From Ginsengibacter hankyongi (GTDB lineage: Bacteria > Bacteroidota > Bacteroidia > Chitinophagales > Chitinophagaceae): a DNA stretch of 64,000 nt. The stretch covers positions 62,001 to 126,000 of the forward strand of contig NZ_VYQF01000003.1 of the NCBI RefSeq assembly GCF_008710285.1, written 5' to 3'. This document shows, one piece after another, positions 18,252 to 28,515 of the stretch (position 1 is its first letter; each line of letters starts with the position of its first letter). Made by a program: the position numbers and the translations under genes. The notes beneath the pieces were generated by a model. It saw only the letters and a list, made by a program, of their open reading frames with translations. It searched no databases and was not told where the DNA came from.

Positions 18252-18313
18252 CCTGAACCTTGATTTGCATGATTAAAGGATTGAAGGATTGAAGGCTATT
18301 AATCATGGTTCAG
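18252..18313. repeat. Foldback intergenic repeat, short copy (element D)
   Basis: Outer ends CTGAACCTTGATT and AATCATGGTTCAG with the GATTAAAGGATTGAAGG inner arm, about 62 bases, between convergent genes. A partial half-copy precedes it (18225-18250). Confidence 0.75.
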
Positions 18314-18321
18314 CTAATTAT

Positions 18322-18352
18322 AAAAAAAGCTGTTGGCGGTTAAGCCAACAGC
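18322..18352 (-). terminator. Intrinsic terminator of the alcohol dehydrogenase gene
   Basis: Perfect 9-base stem GCTGTTGGC/GCCAACAGC around a 6-base loop; on the minus strand it is followed by seven T. It lies about 30 bases downstream of the minus-strand stop at 18383. Confidence 0.85.
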
Positions 18353-18382
18353 ACCCTGATCTGAAAAACCACACTTTACTAC

Positions 18383-19492
18383 TTAGTTGGTGAGTATAAC
18401 TTTTAGGGCTTTTTCTTTTGCGGCATTTCCAAAGGTATCATAGGCTTCAATTATCTGGTCCAGCTTAAAGTGGTGTGTGATGAGGTTATTAGGGTCCAGT
18501 TTTTTAGATTGAACCGTCTTTAACAACATAGGCGTGGTAACCGTATCCACCAGTCTCGTTGTAATGGTAATGTTCTTTGCCCACAAGGTTTCGAGATGGA
18601 GGGTGGCGCTTTTTCCATGTACGCCAATGTTGGCTACACGGCCGCCGGGAGCAATTATTTCGGCGCATAACTCAAATGTATCCGGTGTTCCTACTGCTTC
18701 AATAGCTGTATCCACTCCCTTACCATTAGTAAGGCTCTTAATTTTTTCAATTACATCCACATTACGGCTATTGATGGTTTGCGTAGCGCCGAAAGTTTTG
18801 GCAACCTCCAGCCGGTTGTCATCCATATCTACCATTATAATTTCAGCCGGGGAATAAAATTGCGCTGTGAGCAAAGCGGCTAAGCCAATGGGGCCTGAAC
18901 CTACTATGGCTATGGTGTCCCCGGGTTGCACCTGGCCGTTTAACACGCCGCATTCAAAACCGGTGGGTAAAATATCGCTTAGCATCACAAGGGCTTCTTC
19001 ATCGGAGCCAGCAGGAATGGGATAAAGGCTGTTATCGGCATGGGGTATTCTTACATATTCTGCCTGGGTGCCGTCTATCAGGTGTCCCAATATCCATCCG
19101 CCATCTTCGCAATGAGAGTACATTCCTTTCTTGCAATATTCACATTTGCCACAGGAGGTGATACAGGATATCAAAACATGATCCCCTTTTTTGAAATTGC
19201 TCACTCCGGTTCCCACTTCTTCTATAATACCTACGCCTTCATGGCCAATGATTCTGCCGTCCGTTACTTCCGGCACATCTCCTTTCATAATATGAAGGTC
19301 AGTACCGCATATAGTGGTTTTCAAAATTTTCACCACTGCATCTGTTGGTTTTTGAATTACAGGCAGGGGTTTTTGTTCCCATGATTTTTTACCGGGACCA
19401 TGGTACACCAATGCCATCATGATATTTGTCTTAGGGGTAAGATTAGCCTCGGGAGGGTTTTTAATGGCCGCCGGCCGCACCAATGTTTCCAT
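18383..19492 (-). CDS. Zinc-dependent alcohol dehydrogenase (MDR superfamily)
   Basis: 369 residues. Medium-chain dehydrogenase that would oxidise an alcohol (or reduce an aldehyde) with NAD(P). Catalytic zinc ligands sit in TTICGTDLHI and GRIIGHEGVG; the four structural-zinc cysteines are in ISCITSCGKCEYCKKGMYSHC; the Rossmann motif is IAIVGSGPIGLAALL near residue 200. The C-terminal NNLITHHFKLDQIIEAYDTF is typical of the secondary-alcohol/threonine dehydrogenase-like branch. About 24 residues precede the usual start MMALVYHGPGKKSWEQKPLP, so translation may instead begin there (near 19420). Monocistronic, with a strong terminator. Substrate not determinable. Confidence 0.9.
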   Translation of the reverse strand: METLVRPAAIKNPPEANLTPKTNIMMALVYHGPGKKSWEQKPLPVIQKPTDAVVKILKTTICGTDLHIMKGDVPEVTDGRIIGHEGVGIIEEVGTGVSNFKKGDHVLISCITSCGKCEYCKKGMYSHCEDGGWILGHLIDGTQAEYVRIPHADNSLYPIPAGSDEEALVMLSDILPTGFECGVLNGQVQPGDTIAIVGSGPIGLAALLTAQFYSPAEIIMVDMDDNRLEVAKTFGATQTINSRNVDVIEKIKSLTNGKGVDTAIEAVGTPDTFELCAEIIAPGGRVANIGVHGKSATLHLETLWAKNITITTRLVDTVTTPMLLKTVQSKKLDPNNLITHHFKLDQIIEAYDTFGNAAKEKALKVILTN

Positions 19493-19662
19493 GATTATAA
19501 GTTTTAATTGTTAGGAATATTTGCAGCGAATGTCTGCTTTAATAAGCGGGGAATAAATGACCTTGGTCAGGGTAACAGGTGATTACAAAGCGAGGGAAAA
19601 TGAAGAATCTTTTTGAGAGTAATGGTAACGGGTGGTGGTTCATGCTGTAGTAGCTATTTAAA

Positions 19663-20922
19663 CTAACTTGTTTCGGGCAATGGCTGCACTTCGGGCAATT
19701 CGACAATGAATGTAGCACCTTCGCCCGGTTTGCCAATAGCCCTGATAAAGCCATTGTGCTTATCAACAATTTTTTTACAAATAGATAACCCAACCCCCGA
19801 ACCCTGGTACTCATGATAGCTGTGCAGCCGCTTGAAAATGACAAAGATGTCATCGGCATAAGCAGGGTCGAAGCCGATACCATTGTCTGAAACCGACAGG
19901 CGGTAGTAATTTGCGTTGAGATGGTTTTTTATTTTTTCCGCTGAAATGTTAATGGCAAGAACAGTATCTTTTTTCCTGAACTTAATGGCGTTACTGATTA
20001 AGTTATAAAACAACTGCCGTATCAAGGGAGGTATGGCCCAGATCACCGGCAGGTCATCAATGGTTATCTGTGCATTGTTTTTTTCTATTTCTATTTCCAG
20101 TTCCAGCATGGCTTCTTTAACGAGTTCATTCAGGTTAATGTTCACAAAATCATCTGTTTGTACTGTATGCCTTGAAAACTCCAGCAGGTCGTTGATGAGT
20201 GATTGCATCCTCTGGGAGGAGCCCACAATTTTTTTGAGGTATTTCTCCACCTCGGACTGGTTGTCCTGCTTCGATAATATCTTATCGCTGAAAACCATAA
20301 TTTTCCGGAGAGGTTCCTGCAAATCGTGGGAGGCTACATAAGCAAACCGATCCAGCTCTTCATTGATGGCCAGCAAATGGGCATTATTGGCGATAAGCTG
20401 CTTGTTTAGCACCTTTATTTTTTCCTCGGATATTTTACGTTCTTCAATTTCTTTTTGCAGTGACCTGTTGGCGGTAAGTAATTTTTTTTCGTGTACCACC
20501 AGCTGCCGGTTCTTTCGATACAGTTCTACAAATACGCCGACTTTCGCTCTCAGGAGCTCCTGGTTTACCGGCTTATAAATATAATCCACCGCGCCCATGC
20601 GGTAGCCCTTGAAAATATATTCTTCTTCGTGGTTATGAGCCGTTATAAAAATGATGGGTATCCCTTTCAGTTTATCCCGCTCGTAAATGATGGTAGCGGT
20701 TTCAAAGCCATTGAGGTCTGGCATTTGAACGTCCATCAAAATCAGCGAAAAGTCATACTCTTTTAATAAAATTTTGAGAGCAGCCCTGCCGGAGTTAGCC
20801 TTTACTATAGTATAGTTGTCCTTTTCCAATACGGTTTCAATAGAAAACAGGTTGTCTTCCCGGTCATCAACTACTAAGATCTTTATATCACTTTTTTTTA
20901 AGGTGTCTTTTTCTGGTATCAT
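19663..20922 (-). CDS. Response-regulator/histidine-kinase hybrid without membrane segments
   Basis: 419 residues. An N-terminal receiver domain (about 13-130) with IKILVVDDREDN and phospho-acceptor Asp64 in LILMDVQMPD is followed by a coiled coil (about 140-185), a HisKA domain with His199 in ASHDLQEPLRKIMVFSDKIL, and a HATPase_c domain (N-box LFYNLISNAIKFRKKD, G-box SGVGLSICKKIVDKH). It lacks transmembrane helices and any DNA-binding output, so it is a soluble relay protein controlled by phosphorylation of its receiver. The stop of the giant kinase upstream is only six bases away, so the two are almost certainly co-transcribed and may act in one phosphorelay. Confidence 0.92.
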   Translation of the reverse strand: MIPEKDTLKKSDIKILVVDDREDNLFSIETVLEKDNYTIVKANSGRAALKILLKEYDFSLILMDVQMPDLNGFETATIIYERDKLKGIPIIFITAHNHEEEYIFKGYRMGAVDYIYKPVNQELLRAKVGVFVELYRKNRQLVVHEKKLLTANRSLQKEIEERKISEEKIKVLNKQLIANNAHLLAINEELDRFAYVASHDLQEPLRKIMVFSDKILSKQDNQSEVEKYLKKIVGSSQRMQSLINDLLEFSRHTVQTDDFVNINLNELVKEAMLELEIEIEKNNAQITIDDLPVIWAIPPLIRQLFYNLISNAIKFRKKDTVLAINISAEKIKNHLNANYYRLSVSDNGIGFDPAYADDIFVIFKRLHSYHEYQGSGVGLSICKKIVDKHNGFIRAIGKPGEGATFIVELPEVQPLPETS

Positions 20923-20928
20923 TCCTGC

Positions 20929-23900
20929 TTATTTTTTATATAACCACACTCTCATAAGCGACATGAGCTGATCAATTTTTAAAGGCTTAGTTATATAATC
21001 AGAGGCCCCGGCTTCCAGGCATTTTTCTCGGTCGCCCTTCATGGCTTTTGCCGTTACGGCAATAATGGGAAGAGAGCTGTTTTTATGTTCTCTTCTTATT
21101 TTTTGGGTCGTTTCGTAACCATCCATTTCGGGCATCATAATATCCATCAGTACAATATCTATCTCTTTATTTTCACCAAGGATGTCCATGGCTTCCTTAC
21201 CGCTTTCGGCTGTAATAGTATTTATGTTGAAACGTTCAAAAGCGGTGGTAAGTGCAAACAGGTTACGTACATCATCATCTACCACTAATACATTTTTATT
21301 GGTTAACACATCTTTCTTGGAACGCAGGTCTTCAATCATTTTTCTTTTTTCGGGAAGGAGGTCTTTGTGATCGATGTGTAACAGCATGATCGTTTCTTCC
21401 AATAAAAGATCGAGAGAATTTACATCTTTCAATAAAATCCTGTTGGCATATTGTTTCAGCTTTGTTCGTTCTTTGGCAGAAAAATCTTTAGCGGAATAAA
21501 TTATTACCGGCGTCATTTCCATCTTTTTAAGCGCACTGATTTCTGTAACTAATTCCAGTCCCGAAATATCAGGCAACATAAAATCAACAATCAGGCAATC
21601 GTATAGATTACTTTTTATAAGCTCCAGCGCTTTTTTTCCTGAATTGACAATTTCAATTTCCAGCAGGTCGCCATTATCTAAAATTTTGGCAGCCTGCGAA
21701 GAATCCAGTTCGTTATCTTCAATTAATAATAGCCTCTTAGGCTTGCGGCTGTTAAACTCCACGATATCTGCAAAGAGCACGGTAAGCTCTTCGGTTTTTA
21801 ATGGCTTCAGGTGAAAGCTTCTTGCGCCACGCTGCATCGCGAGCAGGCGGTTTTCCTCGCCCGAGATCAGGTGAACAGGAATATGCCTGAAATTAATATC
21901 ATTCTTAAAGAGATCAAGAATACGCCACCCGCTGGCATCCGGTAATTTCACATCGAGTGTAACTGCTATTGGCGTAAACTTATTAGCCAGCTCAAACACA
22001 TCGCCAAAACTGGCAGCCACCACTACTTTTAAGTCCATCTCGTGCGCCTTTTCTATGGTGATCCTGGCAAACCTCACATCATCTTCCACCACCAACACTA
22101 CTTTGTCTGTGCTGAGGATATTATTTCTGTCGTCGCCGATTTCATTGATTATTTCATTGAGCACATTCAGGTCTTTAGTCTCCGCTACCTTAATGGTGGG
22201 CACCGATTGAATGGCTACTTCACCGGCAGCTTCTTCCAACTGGTATTCACTAACGGTGAGGCTTGTGTGCTTTTCTTTACGGGTTACTGCGGCGTCATAT
22301 TCAATAGGTAAAAAGAGAGTAAAGGTGCTTCCTATACCGGTCTGGCTCTCCAGTTCTATTGTTCCGCCCAGGAGTTCGGCAAGCCCGCGGCTGATGGATA
22401 AGCCGAGACCGGTTCCTCCATACTTACGGCTGGTAGATCCTTCTGCCTGCTGGAAAGCTTCGAAAATAATATTCTGCTTGTCTCTTGAGATTCCGATACC
22501 GGTATCTTTGATCTCGAATGCGACCACCTTACGGGCATTGTCCAGGCTTTCATTGCTTTGTTTCCAGTTGTGGCTGGCTTCATAGATCCTTAATCTTACC
22601 TCGCCTTTTTCGGTGAATTTAAAAGAATTGGAAAGCAGGTTTTTGAGGATCTGGTTAAGCCTTTGGGCATCGGTTTCCATGCTGGCAGGCAATCTTTCAT
22701 CCATTTCAATAGTAAAGCGCAGGTTTTTGCTTTCAGATATATGTTTGAAGGTTGTTTCTACAAATGCTGTAATGGCGCTGAACCTGAGGCTTACAAAATC
22801 AGTGGAGATATAACCGGATTCGATCTTGGAAAGATCCAGGATGTCGTTGATAAGCTGGATGAGGTCGTCGCCGCAACTATGAATGGTTTTGGCATAACGA
22901 ACCTGCTTTTCATTTAGGTTACCTTCATGATTTTCATATAATTGCTGCGCCAGTATCAATAAGGAGTTTAAGGGAGTGCGCAGTTCATGCGACATGTTTG
23001 CCAAAAATTCGGATTTATACTTGGAGGTTAGCTGCAACTGCTCGGCCTTATCTTCCAGTGATCTTCTTGCTTCTTCCACTTCCTTGTTCTTGGCTTCCAC
23101 TTCTTCTTTTTGCTTGATCATTAATTGCGCCCTGTCTTCCAGTTCCTCATTGGTTCTTCTCAATTCTTCAGCCAAAGATTGCGACTGCTCCAAAAGCCCC
23201 TCAGTACGGGAGTTGGCTTCAATCGTATTAAGCACAATCCCGATACTTTCCGTTAGCTGGCTTAAGAAATCCAGGTGCGTTTCACTGAATGTATCGAAGG
23301 AAGCCAGCTCAATAACGGCTTTAATTTGTGTTTCAAATAAAACGGGAAGTACGATTAAATTCACCGGGGAAGCTTTACCCAGGCCGGAGCTGATCTTCAC
23401 ATAATTTTTAGGAACATTGGTTAACAATATTCTTTCTTTTTCCACGGCGCACTGCCCTACCAGGCCTTCGCCCAATTTAAATTCTTTGGCCGTTTTTACT
23501 TCATCGCCAAAAGCATAGGCAGCAAATAATTTCAGCTTTTGATGTTCAGTAATCTCATTTTGCTCCAGTATATAAAACATCCCTTTCTGGGCATTCACTA
23601 CCTGGGCTAGCTCAGAAAGAATGCGGCGGGTTACCGTGTTCAAATCTTTCTGGCCTTGCAGCATTTGGGTAAACTTCGCAAGGTTCGATTTAAGCCAGTC
23701 CTGTTCCTGGTTTCTTAGCGTGGTTTTTTTCAGGTTAATGATCATCTGGTTGATGGTATCTTTCAACTCTTCTACCTCTCCCTTTGCCTCCACCCTAATC
23801 ATCTGCGTTAGGTCTCCTTTTGTTACTGATGATGCCACTTCCGAAATGGCACGCACCTGTGTAGTCAGATTTTCCGCCAACTGGTTTACGTTTTCTGTAA

Positions 23901-26900
23901 GATTTTTCCAGATACCTGATGCGCCAGGCACGCTTGCCTGTCCACCTAAACGGCCCTCCACTCCCACCTCGCGGGCAACCGTGGTTACCTGGTCTGCAAA
24001 TACCGCCAGCGTGTCAATCATTTCGTTTATGGTATCCGTTAGTTGAGCTACCTCGCCCTGTGAAACAATAGATAATTTTTGTTTCAGGTTCCCGGTAGCA
24101 ACGGCTGTCACCACTTTGGCAATTCCCCGAACCTGGTTGGTAAGATTGGAAGCCATCATGTTCACTGAGTCTGTAAGGTCTTTCCACGTACCAGCAACCC
24201 CCTGGACTTCTGACTGGCCGCCCAGCTTTCCTTCCGTGCCAACTTCCCTTGCCACGCGGGTTACCTCGTAGGCAAATGAATTGAGCTGATCCACCATGGT
24301 GTTGATGGTATTTTTCAAATCGAAAATTTCTCCCTGTACGTCGATGGTTACCTTTTTGGAAAGATCGCCGGAGGCAACGGCCTTGGTTACTTCGGCAATA
24401 TTGCGCACCTGTGATGTAAGGTTACCCGTCATTTGGTTTACCGAGTCGGTAAGGTCTTTCCATGTTCCCGCAACACCCGGTACAAATGCCTGTCCGCCCA
24501 GCTTTCCATCAGTACCCACCTCTCTCGCCACACGGGTTACTTCAGATGCAAATGCACGCAACTGATCCACCATGGTATTCAATGTTTCTTTCAATTGCAA
24601 GATTTCTCCACGAACATCCACCGTAATTTTTCTCGACATATCACCATTAGCAACTGCAATAGCAACGTCGGCGATATTCCTTACCTGTGCCGTTAAGTTA
24701 CCAGCCATTTGGTTTACGGAGTCAGTAAGATCCTTCCATGTTCCTGCAACACCCGGTACGTTTGCCTGTCCGCCCAGTTTACCTTCGGTGCCCACTTCTC
24801 TTGCCACACGGGTAACTTCAGAAGCAAATGCGCGAAGCTGTTCCACCATGGTGTTGATCGTATTTTTTAATTCAAGGATCTCTCCTTTTACATCCACTTC
24901 AATTTTACGGGAAAGGTCACCGTTGGCCACTGCAGTGGTAACTTCTGCAATATTTCTTACCTGCGAGGTAAGGTTAGATGCCATCTTATTTACCGAATCC
25001 GTTAAATCTTTCCAAAGACCTTCCACACCGGGCACATCGGCCTGGCCGCCCAGCTTCCCTTCACTGCCTACTTCCCTTGCCACACGAAACACCTCAGAAC
25101 CGAATGAGTTGAGCTGGTCCACCATGGTATTGATGGTATTCTTTAATTCAAGAATTTCCCCTTTTACATCCACAGTAATTTTCCTAGATAAGTCGCCCTT
25201 GGCAACAGCGGTGGTAACCTCTGCAATATTTCTTACCTGGGCCGTAAGGTTGGACCCCATCTGGTTTACTGATTCAGTCAGGTCTTTCCAAGTGCCCCCC
25301 ACCCCTTTTACTTTTGCCTGCCCACCCAGTTTTCCTTCCGTACCAACTTCAAGCGCCACACGGGTTACCTCAGATGCAAAAGAGTTTAACTGATCCACCA
25401 TCGTATTGATCGTTTTCTTCAATTCCAATATTTCTCCCGCCACATCCACGGTGATCTTTTTAGATAAGTCGCCGTTGGCAACAGCCGTTGTTACTTCAGC
25501 AATATTTCTTACCTGTGCCGTGAGATTGGATCCCATCTGGTTTACGGAATCAGTAAGGTCTTTCCACGTGCCACCGACACCCTGCACTTTTGCCTGGCCG
25601 CCGAGTTTACCTTCGGTACCCACCTCCAAAGCAACCCTTGTAACCTCAGATGCAAAAGAGTTCAACTGATCCACCATGGTATTGATGGTATTTTTTAATT
25701 CAAGAATTTCACCCTGCACATCCACGGTAATTTTCCTGGACAGGTCACCTTTAGCAACTGCAGTAGTTACATCAGCAATGTTACGAACCTGCGCCGTCAG
25801 ATTTGATCCCATTTGATTCACCGACTCCGTTAAGTCTTTCCAAACACCCCCTACGCCTTTCACTGTTGCCTGACCGCCAAGTTTTCCTTCAGATCCCACT
25901 TCCCTTGCCACACGGGTAACTTCAGCAGAAAATGAATTTAGCTGGTCCACCATGGTATTGATGGTATTTTTTAGTTCGAGAATTTCTCCCTTTACATCCA
26001 CGGTTATTTTACGGGACAAGTCTCCCCTTGCAACAGCCGTGGTTACTTCCGCAATGTTGCGCACCTGGCCGGTAAGGTTAGATGCCATCTGGTTTACAGA
26101 ATCTGTAAGATCTTTCCAGGTTCCTGCAACACCTTTTACTTCTGCCTGGCCACCGAGTTTTCCGTCAGTACCCACTTCTCTTGCCACGCGGGTTACCTCA
26201 GATGAAAATGAATTCAACTGATCCACCATGGTGTTGATCGTATCTTTTAATTCAAGAATTTCCCCCTGCACGTCTACCGTAATTTTCTTGGATAGATCAC
26301 CCTTTGCAACCGCTGTTGTTACTTCAGCAATGTTACGCACCTGGCCGGTAAGGTTCCCTGCCATTTGGTTTACGGAATCCGTAAGATCTTTCCACACACC
26401 GGCAACACCTTTTACTTTCGCCTGTCCGCCAAGGATACCTTCTGATCCTACTTCTCTGGCCACACGCGTTACCTCCATAGAAAACAAATTGAGCTGCTTC
26501 ACCATATCATTTACTTCTTTGGCAATTCTTCCAAACTCACCTTGTAAGAGATGGTCGCCGATTTGCAGCGGCATTTCCTGCGAAAGATTTCCTTTGGCAA
26601 CGGAACTAATTACATGTGCAATTTCAATAGTAGGATGCACAAGGTCTGATATCAGGTTATTAATAGAATCTACGCCCGTGCTCCATGAGCCTCTTGCAAC
26701 CCGGGGCAGTTCTACCCTATGATTGAGTTTTCCCTCCTTGCCAATGGTATTACGGGCCAGGGTAAGTTCCCTGAATAATATTTCATTGAGTGAAATTATT
26801 TCGTTGAGCGTATCACAGATTTTTCCATTTAAGCCCACGCCATCTATGGGCATGCGCACGGTAAAATCCCCATTCTTCACCTGGTTTAAAACCTCCAGCA

Positions 26901-27060
26901 ACAAATGGTTGTCTAAGTGGTCTTCCAACAGAAAAGTACCGGATCTCTGTTTAGCCTTACCGTTAGTTTTTTTCAACGCAACTGTCGTACCAGGGGTATT
27001 ACCGGGTGATATCAGGTGAGCAGCAACAGGTTTTACTGAACCGTTAGTGTTCTTCTTCAT
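20929..27060 (-). CDS. Giant poly-HAMP hybrid histidine kinase with GAF and three receivers
   Basis: 2043 residues. After a short polar N-terminus comes a long array of HAMP units: ten near-identical 92-residue repeats from about 205 to 1125 (each with [46 protein letters not shown] and [19 protein letters not shown]), preceded by two diverged units. Then a GAF domain (about 1125-1285), a coiled coil, HisKA with His1358 in [14 protein letters not shown], HATPase_c (about 1440-1585), and three receivers starting near 1653, 1773 and 1925. The layout resembles fungal group III (Nik1/Hik1) and bacterial poly-HAMP kinases used in osmotic or stress sensing, but those usually have about five to nine units. 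No transmembrane helix is visible. A TAGGTTTG promoter element lies 30 bases before the start codon. Confidence 0.95.
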   Translation of the reverse strand: MKKNTNGSVKPVAAHLISPGNTPGTTVALKKTNGKAKQRSGTFLLEDHLDNHLLLEVLNQVKNGDFTVRMPIDGVGLNGKICDTLNEIISLNEILFRELTLARNTIGKEGKLNHRVELPRVARGSWSTGVDSINNLISDLVHPTIEIAHVISSVAKGNLSQEMPLQIGDHLLQGEFGRIAKEVNDMVKQLNLFSMEVTRVAREVGSEGILGGQAKVKGVAGVWKDLTDSVNQMAGNLTGQVRNIAEVTTAVAKGDLSKKITVDVQGEILELKDTINTMVDQLNSFSSEVTRVAREVGTDGKLGGQAEVKGVAGTWKDLTDSVNQMASNLTGQVRNIAEVTTAVARGDLSRKITVDVKGEILELKNTINTMVDQLNSFSAEVTRVAREVGSEGKLGGQATVKGVGGVWKDLTESVNQMGSNLTAQVRNIADVTTAVAKGDLSRKITVDVQGEILELKNTINTMVDQLNSFASEVTRVALEVGTEGKLGGQAKVQGVGGTWKDLTDSVNQMGSNLTAQVRNIAEVTTAVANGDLSKKITVDVAGEILELKKTINTMVDQLNSFASEVTRVALEVGTEGKLGGQAKVKGVGGTWKDLTESVNQMGSNLTAQVRNIAEVTTAVAKGDLSRKITVDVKGEILELKNTINTMVDQLNSFGSEVFRVAREVGSEGKLGGQADVPGVEGLWKDLTDSVNKMASNLTSQVRNIAEVTTAVANGDLSRKIEVDVKGEILELKNTINTMVEQLRAFASEVTRVAREVGTEGKLGGQANVPGVAGTWKDLTDSVNQMAGNLTAQVRNIADVAIAVANGDMSRKITVDVRGEILQLKETLNTMVDQLRAFASEVTRVAREVGTDGKLGGQAFVPGVAGTWKDLTDSVNQMTGNLTSQVRNIAEVTKAVASGDLSKKVTIDVQGEIFDLKNTINTMVDQLNSFAYEVTRVAREVGTEGKLGGQSEVQGVAGTWKDLTDSVNMMASNLTNQVRGIAKVVTAVATGNLKQKLSIVSQGEVAQLTDTINEMIDTLAVFADQVTTVAREVGVEGRLGGQASVPGASGIWKNLTENVNQLAENLTTQVRAISEVASSVTKGDLTQMIRVEAKGEVEELKDTINQMIINLKKTTLRNQEQDWLKSNLAKFTQMLQGQKDLNTVTRRILSELAQVVNAQKGMFYILEQNEITEHQKLKLFAAYAFGDEVKTAKEFKLGEGLVGQCAVEKERILLTNVPKNYVKISSGLGKASPVNLIVLPVLFETQIKAVIELASFDTFSETHLDFLSQLTESIGIVLNTIEANSRTEGLLEQSQSLAEELRRTNEELEDRAQLMIKQKEEVEAKNKEVEEARRSLEDKAEQLQLTSKYKSEFLANMSHELRTPLNSLLILAQQLYENHEGNLNEKQVRYAKTIHSCGDDLIQLINDILDLSKIESGYISTDFVSLRFSAITAFVETTFKHISESKNLRFTIEMDERLPASMETDAQRLNQILKNLLSNSFKFTEKGEVRLRIYEASHNWKQSNESLDNARKVVAFEIKDTGIGISRDKQNIIFEAFQQAEGSTSRKYGGTGLGLSISRGLAELLGGTIELESQTGIGSTFTLFLPIEYDAAVTRKEKHTSLTVSEYQLEEAAGEVAIQSVPTIKVAETKDLNVLNEIINEIGDDRNNILSTDKVVLVVEDDVRFARITIEKAHEMDLKVVVAASFGDVFELANKFTPIAVTLDVKLPDASGWRILDLFKNDINFRHIPVHLISGEENRLLAMQRGARSFHLKPLKTEELTVLFADIVEFNSRKPKRLLLIEDNELDSSQAAKILDNGDLLEIEIVNSGKKALELIKSNLYDCLIVDFMLPDISGLELVTEISALKKMEMTPVIIYSAKDFSAKERTKLKQYANRILLKDVNSLDLLLEETIMLLHIDHKDLLPEKRKMIEDLRSKKDVLTNKNVLVVDDDVRNLFALTTAFERFNINTITAESGKEAMDILGENKEIDIVLMDIMMPEMDGYETTQKIRREHKNSSLPIIAVTAKAMKGDREKCLEAGASDYITKPLKIDQLMSLMRVWLYKK
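23685..26448 (-). repeat. Ten tandem 276-base HAMP-coding repeats
   Basis: In-frame tandem array inside the giant kinase, with period 276 bases (92 codons). The central six or seven units are nearly identical in protein sequence, while the last two ([16 protein letters not shown] and [16 protein letters not shown]) are diverged. The array also creates long artefactual open frames on the opposite strand. Confidence 0.9.
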
Positions 27061-27090
27061 AGAAATTTCTTAGGTAAATTATTAGTATAC

Positions 27091-27098
27091 CAAACCTA
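27091..27098 (-). promoter_or_regulatory. Candidate -7 promoter element of the giant kinase operon
   Basis: On the minus strand this reads TAGGTTTG, a perfect match to the Bacteroidota TAnnTTTG element, 30 bases before the ATG. A clear -33 TTG at the right distance is not present, so the call is tentative. Confidence 0.4.
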
Positions 27099-27208
27099 CA
27101 AAAAAAGACTTTTAAAAGCTGAACTTTTATTTTTAGTTTAAATTAAAGCAACGGGTATTTTGAAATTGTCTTAACTAAATTCATATCTTAGTAGGGCAAA
27201 ATAACTTA

Positions 27209-27634
27209 ATGAAAGAACAACATGCCGGGATTTCGCCGGTAACAAGTCCCTCAAAATTCATACTCCTTGGTGAAGACGACATAGACGACCAGGAAATACT
27301 CGAAGAAGTTTTTCTTAAAGCAGATGCGTCGCTTCAGTTGCAGTTTTTTAATAATGGCAGAAAGGTAATCTCGCACCTGGAAACCCCCGGTGATCATCTT
27401 CCCTGCCTTATCGTACTGGATTACAACATGCCCGAGTTGAACGGGGCCGACATTTTGAAAATATTATCATTTGATAAGCGCCTTGAAGCCATCCCGAAAA
27501 TAATCTGGAGCACTTCTGATGCACCGGTTTACCGGAGCCTGTGTTTCGGATACGGTGCAACCGATTACCTGGTAAAGCCTTCGAAGATCAGTGCACTGGA
27601 AGATATGGTAAAATACATGCTGTCGCTTTGCTGA
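27209..27634 (+). CDS. Single-domain response regulator
   Basis: 141 residues forming only a receiver domain. KFILLGEDDIDDQEILEEVF carries the acidic pair, Asp71 in CLIVLDYNMPEL is the phospho-acceptor, WSTSD supplies the Ser/Thr switch and YLVKPSK the conserved Lys. The overall pattern (EDD-DD at strand 1, long loop, NMPELNG) resembles Rcp1-like regulators that pair with phytochrome or PAS kinases. No output domain, so it probably shuttles phosphate between kinases or acts by protein contact. It is divergent from the giant kinase and lies 74 bases ahead of the next kinase on the same strand. Confidence 0.92.
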   Translation: MKEQHAGISPVTSPSKFILLGEDDIDDQEILEEVFLKADASLQLQFFNNGRKVISHLETPGDHLPCLIVLDYNMPELNGADILKILSFDKRLEAIPKIIWSTSDAPVYRSLCFGYGATDYLVKPSKISALEDMVKYMLSLC

Positions 27635-27708
27635 ACACGGCTTACTAATCTATGCTAACCTGATAATATTTTTATTATAACATTGATAACACTGTAAAAA
27701 TAAAATAG

Positions 27709-28512
27709 ATGAAACCGCCGGAAATGTTATACCAGGAAAGGATTAACCAGGTAGAAACCGAATTGGTACATGCCCGCAGCCTAATCAATTATTACAAAAA
27801 AGCGCATGAGGATTTTATTATGATAGCTTCACACGACCTGCAGGCGCCACTGAGAAAACTGTCAACATTTGTGGAGCGATTGGTTTATAAGTTCCAGGAA
27901 GTAAAGGGCGATGAAGTTAATAACTATGTAGAGCGTATTCAGTCAACGCTTGCCGGCATGCGCAAAATGATAGACGGCCTTTCTGTTCTTACTTACACTT
28001 CAGAAGCAAGCCCGGGTTTCGCGAAATGCAGCCTGGACGAAATATTGCAACAGGTCTTAACAGACTTTGCATCTTTATTCGCAGAGGCTAACACAACCAT
28101 TGAGTGCACTGCATTGCCGGTGATTGACGGGAACGCTGTGGAGCTAAAAAGTTTATTTGAAAATATTATACTCAACGCCGTTAAATTTCAGCACAAAGAC
28201 GTTGGTTCAAAAATACAGATTACCACTATGCCGGTAAGCGATGCAGAACGGAACAAATTTAGCTTTGACGCAGCCAGCAGCTACCATAAAATTGTAGTTA
28301 CAGACAATGGCGTTGGATTTGACGACCAATACTCCGACAAAATATTTGATCCATTCATACGTTTGCACGGTAAGTCAGATTTTGAGGGTAACGGATTCGG
28401 CCTCGCTTTATGTAAAAAAATTATTGAAAAACACCACGGCTTCATTTATGCAAAATCCAATAAAAATTCGGGCAGTAGTTTCATACTATTTTTTCCAGAG
28501 ACACATAATTAA
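27709..28512 (+). CDS. Soluble histidine kinase lacking a sensor domain
   Basis: 267 residues. It begins with a short coiled coil and goes straight into HisKA with His42 (ASHDLQAPLRKLSTFVERL) and a HATPase_c domain (N-box LFENIILNAVKFQHKD, DNGVGF, G-box GNGFGLALCKKIIEKHHG). The phospho-His region and ATPase region closely resemble those of the REC-kinase at 19663-20922 (ASHDLQEPLRKI; GSGVGLSICKKIVDKHNG), suggesting they are paralogues. It has no receiver, membrane helix or recognised sensor, so the input must come from a partner, possibly the receiver just upstream. The next gene starts three bases after its stop. Confidence 0.9.
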   Translation: MKPPEMLYQERINQVETELVHARSLINYYKKAHEDFIMIASHDLQAPLRKLSTFVERLVYKFQEVKGDEVNNYVERIQSTLAGMRKMIDGLSVLTYTSEASPGFAKCSLDEILQQVLTDFASLFAEANTTIECTALPVIDGNAVELKSLFENIILNAVKFQHKDVGSKIQITTMPVSDAERNKFSFDAASSYHKIVVTDNGVGFDDQYSDKIFDPFIRLHGKSDFEGNGFGLALCKKIIEKHHGFIYAKSNKNSGSSFILFFPETHN

Positions 28513-28515
28513 TAT

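Noticed and set aside
24572-25393. A 273-codon plus-strand open frame, and several similar ones between 22.0 and 27.0 kb
   Set aside because: They lie antisense to the repetitive HAMP coding region; the repeats preserve an open frame on the other strand. Their translations are Ser/Thr/Pro-rich repeats of the same 92-codon period without any domain.
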